Source: an uncultured Bacilli bacterium (lineage in GTDB: Bacteria > Bacillota_I > Bacilli_A > RF39 > UBA660). From it: a stretch of DNA of 48,952 bases. The notes under the pieces were generated by a model. That model saw nothing but the letters and a program-made list of their open reading frames with translations, made no database searches and had not been told where the DNA came from. Where the stretch lies: NCBI GenBank assembly GCA_947589535.1, contig CANQAS010000004.1:1-48952 (forward strand), in the 5' to 3' direction. Position numbers and translations under genes: made by a program. Each line of letters starts with the position of its first letter. Positions within the stretch are counted from its first letter, which is position 1. Below are positions 46,969 to 48,952 of this stretch, piece by piece.

Positions 46969-48945
46969 ATGAAAAAAATAAAGATAATTTCTAAAGTTTT
47001 AATCGCTTTTATGCTTGTATTTTGTGTATGTTATAGCATATTATTCATATGTGCTAAATATGGTTCTAAAATAGATATACAAAACTCTAATAGTATTTAT
47101 ATGTATGATAAAGATAATAAAAGTTTCTATGAAGGTAATAATGGAACTAGAAAGTGGATAAAATTAAAAGATATATCCAAATATTTAATTAATGCTACTA
47201 TTTATTCTGAAGATAAAAATTTTTATAATCACATCGGATTTGATATTCCTAGAATAATAAAGTCTAGTATTATTAATATAAAATCAAAAGACTTAAAACA
47301 AGGAGCTTCCACTATTACACAACAATATGCTAGAAATCTATTTTTGACATTTGATAAGACATGGGAAAGGAAAATTAAAGAAGCCTGGTATGCTTTTAAA
47401 TTAGAAGCACAATACTCAAAAGAAGATATATTAGAAGGATATTTAAATACGATAAATTATGGTAATGGAATACTAGGAATAGAAAATGCTTCATTATACT
47501 ACTTTAATAAATCTGCCAAAGACCTTAATATGGCAGAAGCAACTATGTTAGCAGGTATTCCTAAGTCTCCTAATAACTATTCTCCATTAAATGACGAAAT
47601 TGCTGCTAAAAAAAGACAAAAAGAAATATTACAAGCATTAGTAAATAACAAAGTAATTTCTAAAAAAACAATGGATGAAACATTAGATGTAAAACTTACA
47701 TACTATGGTAAAAAAGAAAACCTTAATTTAGCTACCATAATGTATTATCAAGATGCAGTTATAAGAGAACTACAAGATTTAAAGATAGTAAGTGATGATA
47801 GAATAAGAGAAGAAGGACTAAAAATATATACTAGTCTAGATATAAATGCACAAACAGTTTTAGACGATAGTATTAAAAATAACTTAGAGGGAAAAGATGA
47901 AATTCAAACTTCTGCAATTATGATCAATCCAAAAAATGGAGAAATAATCGCACTAGCAGGTGGGAAAGATTACTCTAAATCACAATATAATAGAGCTGTA
48001 CAGTCTAAAAGACAAGTAGGATCTACCATGAAACCAATACTTTATTATGCCGCCTTAGAAAACGGTTTAACCGCTTCTACAACGTTTTTAAGTAAACCAA
48101 CAACATTTACCTTAGATAATGGTCTAACATACTCTCCAAGTAATTATAGCAATATATATCCTAATGATAAGATTACCATGGCTCTTGCTATTTGCTACTC
48201 AGATAACATATATGCAATTAAAACCCATCTTTTTCTAGGAGAAGATATGATGATTAAATACGCAAGGAAAATGGGAATAAAAAGTAAGTTAGAAGCTAAT
48301 GCATCATTACCACTTGGTACTAATGAACTAACTACAAAAGAGTTTGTAAGTGCATATGCAACTCTTGCAAACTCTGGAGTAAGTGTTAAGGAACACCTAA
48401 TTAGAAAAATAGAAGATGGTAATGGTGATATTATTTATGAGTTTAAAGATGAAAAAGAAAAGGTATTAAATAAATCATATACTTACATACTAAGCGAATT
48501 ATTATCTAATACTTATGACACTAATTTAAAAAGTTATACAGCGCCTACTTGTGCTTCTATAGCACCTAAATTAACAAAAAAATACGCTATTAAAAGCGGT
48601 ACTACCGATTATGACCTATGGACCGTAGGATATAACCCAGACGTTGTAATTGGAGTGTGGACCGGATATGATGATAATAGGAAGCTTAACAAAAAAGAAT
48701 ATAAATACTCAAAAAACATATGGGCGGATACCATAGAAGGATATTTAAGAGATAAAGAAGCTAATTGGTATGAAACGCCAAATAACGTAATTGGGGTGAT
48801 AACGGATTTAAACACTGGTAAAGAAGCAACTAATGATTCTAAGCTTAAAAAAATACTATACTACGTGAAAGGTACTGAACCTGGATATGTAAGTAAAACT
48901 ACTAAAAAGAAAAAAACAACCACCAAAAAAACGACTAACAATTAG
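46969..48945 (+). CDS. class A penicillin-binding protein (transglycosylase/transpeptidase)
   Basis: 'ATIYSEDKNFYNHIGFD', 'QGASTITQQYARNLFLT', 'RQVGSTMKPILYYAAL', 'IKSGTTDYDLWTVGYNP'. Confidence 0.97.
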   Translation: MKKIKIISKVLIAFMLVFCVCYSILFICAKYGSKIDIQNSNSIYMYDKDNKSFYEGNNGTRKWIKLKDISKYLINATIYSEDKNFYNHIGFDIPRIIKSSIINIKSKDLKQGASTITQQYARNLFLTFDKTWERKIKEAWYAFKLEAQYSKEDILEGYLNTINYGNGILGIENASLYYFNKSAKDLNMAEATMLAGIPKSPNNYSPLNDEIAAKKRQKEILQALVNNKVISKKTMDETLDVKLTYYGKKENLNLATIMYYQDAVIRELQDLKIVSDDRIREEGLKIYTSLDINAQTVLDDSIKNNLEGKDEIQTSAIMINPKNGEIIALAGGKDYSKSQYNRAVQSKRQVGSTMKPILYYAALENGLTASTTFLSKPTTFTLDNGLTYSPSNYSNIYPNDKITMALAICYSDNIYAIKTHLFLGEDMMIKYARKMGIKSKLEANASLPLGTNELTTKEFVSAYATLANSGVSVKEHLIRKIEDGNGDIIYEFKDEKEKVLNKSYTYILSELLSNTYDTNLKSYTAPTCASIAPKLTKKYAIKSGTTDYDLWTVGYNPDVVIGVWTGYDDNRKLNKKEYKYSKNIWADTIEGYLRDKEANWYETPNNVIGVITDLNTGKEATNDSKLKKILYYVKGTEPGYVSKTTKKKKTTTKKTTNN

Positions 48946-48952
48946 TCGTTTT
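48928..48952 (+). terminator. terminator overlapping the PBP stop codon (truncated by window end)
   Basis: AAAACGACTAA-CAA-TTAGTCGTTTT; stop TAG 48943-48945 in the 3' arm. Confidence 0.75.

Overview
This is a low-GC chromosomal segment from a Bacilli/Mollicutes-like Firmicute, probably uncultured; the species cannot be recognised from the sequence. It is mostly housekeeping content: rplM-rpsI, cdaA-ybbR, trxA-trxB, ssrA (tmRNA) with rnr-capA-smpB, secG, eno, rpsL-rpsG-fusA-tuf, rpmE, murA, fba, and DUF1934-argS, rpoE(delta)-prfA-prmC, spoIIR, plus a class A PBP. Accessory patches are an Abi_2/HEPN gene, a tRNA-Thr(CGT)-associated glycosyltransferase islet bounded by degenerate copies of the tRNA 3' end and terminator, and an operon with an ABC exporter whose NBD motifs are degenerate plus a CorA-like-architecture membrane protein. 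The strongest window-wide patterns read directly are: (i) 0 of 49 CDS with a visible 3' end stop at TGA (35 TAA, 14 TAG by hand count); (ii) many rho-independent terminators contain the gene's own stop codon in the hairpin, including two convergent pairs sharing one stem; (iii) a tmRNA tag ORF read as (A)NKTNTFACNTAFAAA; (iv) palindromes overlapping predicted promoters of rplM-rpsI and tuf. I found no CRISPR array, transposase, integrase or rRNA. No search tools were used, so family names are from motif recognition.
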